From: an uncultured Candidatus Saccharibacteria bacterium
GTDB taxonomy: Bacteria > Patescibacteriota > Saccharimonadia > Saccharimonadales > Saccharimonadaceae
Direction: 5' to 3'
DNA length: 6,254 nt
Assembly (NCBI GenBank): GCA_938042055.1
Contig: CALIRX010000008.1
Location: forward strand, 1-6,254
Below the pieces are notes generated by a model. It worked only from the letters and a program-made list of their open reading frames with translations. It ran no database searches and had not been told where the DNA came from. Below are positions 4,357-6,254 of the stretch, piece after piece. Made by a program: the position numbers and the translations under genes. Position 1 is the stretch's first letter. Every line of letters starts with the position of its first letter.

Positions 4357-6254
4357 ATGAGCAGTAAAACCCTCGTTGATTTGGACCAGTGGCTAGCCCC
4401 ACACAAATCCACAATTCAGGCGCGCGAGAAGTATATTTCTTCGAAGCTGAAAAAGGTTTTAAGCGGCAAAACGCCAGCCGAATTCGCGATGGGTTTTTTG
4501 CATTTCGGACTCCATAAAACAGATGCGGGATGGGCTTTTAGAGAATGGGCGCCGAACGCCACTCGGATGTTCTTAATTGGCGATTTTTCAGATTGGAAAG
4601 AGCGCGAAGAATTCGCCTTAAATCGCGGCGAGAACGGCGAATGGAGCATAAATCTTCCCGAAAATTCACTTCGTTACGAACAAAAATATAAATTACGTGT
4701 CTATTGGTCTGGCGGCGATGGCTGGCGGCTGCCTTCATACGCAAATTACGTCGTTCAGGACGAAAATTCTGTCGATTTCTCCGCGGTCGTGTGGTCACCA
4801 AAAACTCCTTACAATTGGCAATACAAAACCCCGCCCAAGCCAAAAGTTCCTTTAATTTACGAAGCGCACGTTGGCATGAGTAGTCAGAAAGAAAAAGTAG
4901 CCAGTTTCAGCGAATTCACCGCGGATGTTTTGCCGCGAATTAAGGAATCTGGCTATAACACTATTCAGCTTATGGCAATCGCCGAACATCCATATTACGG
5001 CAGCTTCGGGTATCACGTCAGCAACTTTTTCGCGGTTTCGTCAAGATTTGGCACGCCCGACGATTTTAAGAAATTGGTCGACACTGCGCACGGAATGGGA
5101 CTGCGCGTCATCATTGACCTCGTTCACGCTCACGCCGCCAAAAACGAAGTCGAAGGTCTGGGCAATTTTGCCGGCGATCCGACACAATATTTCAAGCCAA
5201 CAAACCACCCAGAATGGGATTCGCGATTATTCGATTACGGCAAGCCAGAAGTTTTGCATTTTTTGGCAAGCAATTGCCGCTGGTGGCTGGACGAATATCA
5301 CGTTGACGGTTTCAGGTTCGATGGCGTAACTAGTATGATTTACCACGATCACGGACTCGGAAAAAGTTTCACTAGTTATGACGATTATTTCCGCGACAAT
5401 GTCGACAAAGATGCGCTCGCTTATTTAAGATTGGCAAATGAAACCATTCACGCCGTTCGCCCCGACGCCACGACAATTGCAGAGGAAATGAGCGGTTTTC
5501 CTGGACTGAGCGCATCGACAAAGGACGGCGGGCTGGGATTTGATTATCGCTTGCAAATGGGCGCGCCAGATTTATGGATAAAAACTCTGAAAGAGAAAAA
5601 TGATGAAGATTGGGATTTGGGGCAATTAGCTTACACTTTGAGTTCGCATCGACCAGAGGAAAAAGTCATTAATTATGCCGAAAGTCATGATCAAGCGCTC
5701 GTCGGCGATAAAACGCTGATTTTCCGATTGATTGATAAAAATATGTATTGGCATATGGATAAAATTGATCCAGATCTTAAAACCGAACGCGGAATAGCCC
5801 TGCATAAACTGATTCGTCTGATGACCGCAGGACTGCACGGCGGCGGCTATTTGAATTTTATGGGCAATGAATTCGGGCATCCGGAATGGATTGATTTTCC
5901 GCGCGAAGGCAATAATTGGTCGTTTAAGCACGCTCGTCGGCAATGGAATTTACGCGACAATGGCTTCTTAAAATATCAATGGTTGGGAGATTTTGACGCG
6001 GCGCTAATGAAGATTATTAGGCAAATTGATAATCCTAATGTTCACCATTTGACAGTTCGCCAATCTGATCACACGGTAAGTTTTATGCACGGCGACTTTT
6101 TATTTGTTATCAATTTTTCGCCCGACAAATCCCGCTCAGACTACGCAGTACCCACAGAAGTTGGCTCTTACAAATTGGCGTTAAGTAGCGACGACAAGAA
6201 CTTCGGCGGACAGGAGCGAATAGACCATAATTCCCGATTTTTCACTTCCCCAGC
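4357..6254 (+). CDS. glgB: 1,4-alpha-glucan branching enzyme, GH13_8 type (3' end cut by window)
   Basis: GlgB cuts alpha-1,4-glucan chains and rejoins them by alpha-1,6 bonds, making branched glycogen-like polymer in the cytoplasm. The window holds 632 codons with no stop. An N-terminal helical segment (1-40) and a CBM48-like domain (about 45-145, with FREWAPNA and FLIGDFSDW) precede the GH13 barrel. Catalytic residues are visible: nucleophile Asp322 (GFRFDGVTS), acid Glu376 (TIAEEMSG) and Asp445 (YAESHDQALVGDK), plus Asp254 in DLVHAHA. NFMGNEFGHPEW follows at 500-511, and the C-terminal beta domain begins near 545. Motifs such as IYEAHVG, YNTIQLMAIAEH and WDSRLF match animal and fungal branching enzymes (human GBE1, 702 residues), not the common bacterial GH13_9 type. 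By that comparison only about 30-40 residues are missing. ATG 4357 fits because the helical N-terminus aligns with GBE1. It has no Shine-Dalgarno. No other glycogen gene is visible. Confidence 0.97.
   Translation, partial: MSSKTLVDLDQWLAPHKSTIQAREKYISSKLKKVLSGKTPAEFAMGFLHFGLHKTDAGWAFREWAPNATRMFLIGDFSDWKEREEFALNRGENGEWSINLPENSLRYEQKYKLRVYWSGGDGWRLPSYANYVVQDENSVDFSAVVWSPKTPYNWQYKTPPKPKVPLIYEAHVGMSSQKEKVASFSEFTADVLPRIKESGYNTIQLMAIAEHPYYGSFGYHVSNFFAVSSRFGTPDDFKKLVDTAHGMGLRVIIDLVHAHAAKNEVEGLGNFAGDPTQYFKPTNHPEWDSRLFDYGKPEVLHFLASNCRWWLDEYHVDGFRFDGVTSMIYHDHGLGKSFTSYDDYFRDNVDKDALAYLRLANETIHAVRPDATTIAEEMSGFPGLSASTKDGGLGFDYRLQMGAPDLWIKTLKEKNDEDWDLGQLAYTLSSHRPEEKVINYAESHDQALVGDKTLIFRLIDKNMYWHMDKIDPDLKTERGIALHKLIRLMTAGLHGGGYLNFMGNEFGHPEWIDFPREGNNWSFKHARRQWNLRDNGFLKYQWLGDFDAALMKIIRQIDNPNVHHLTVRQSDHTVSFMHGDFLFVINFSPDKSRSDYAVPTEVGSYKLALSSDDKNFGGQERIDHNSRFFTSP

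Noticed and set aside
4416..4843. Two overlapping minus-strand open frames inside glgB (101 and 77 codons).
   Set aside because: They lie antisense to clearly conserved GlgB sequence and show no recognisable protein features.

Overview
This window most likely comes from a Patescibacteria (candidate phyla radiation) genome, probably Candidatus Saccharibacteria (TM7). That rests on the remembered look of EF-Tu and of an unusual Tgt, plus short spacers and minimal 5' untranslated regions. No database search was possible, so the placement is an inference. TGA acts as a stop: none occurs in frame in about 1,430 codons of the three conserved genes, which argues against the TGA-glycine code of Gracilibacteria and Absconditabacteria.

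Layout. Positions 1-4284 hold a block on the minus strand, read right to left: a large unrecognised acidic protein (4284-2878), a continuation of the same frame beyond one in-frame TGA (to 2581), tgt (2564-1353), then tuf (1238-54) closed by a strong intrinsic terminator at 1-31. A short divergent region (4285-4356) separates this block from a plus-strand gene, glgB, which starts at 4357 and runs off the right edge. No stretch over 300 bases lacks a gene, and I saw no RNA gene, mobile element or CRISPR array.

How the genes work together. EF-Tu and Tgt both act in translation: Tgt modifies the wobble G34 of tRNA-Asn, -Asp, -His and -Tyr, and EF-Tu delivers charged tRNAs to the ribosome. GlgB is a branching enzyme of the eukaryote-like GH13_8 type and implies storage-polysaccharide metabolism. 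The unknown protein has no visible link to either.

Expression. tuf has a near-consensus promoter (TTTACA, 17 bases, TATAAT), a leader of about 75 bases, a possible 10-codon upstream ORF and a clear Shine-Dalgarno. The other three genes lack a Shine-Dalgarno and have a -10 hexamer ending 6-10 bases before ATG, so their mRNAs are probably leaderless or nearly so.

The point most worth a second look is the unknown gene. Its open frame continues for 98 codons past a single TGA, and that TGA falls inside the fourth copy of an apparent internal repeat. This suggests one 567-residue protein broken by a recent nonsense mutation, a sequencing error or a recoding event.
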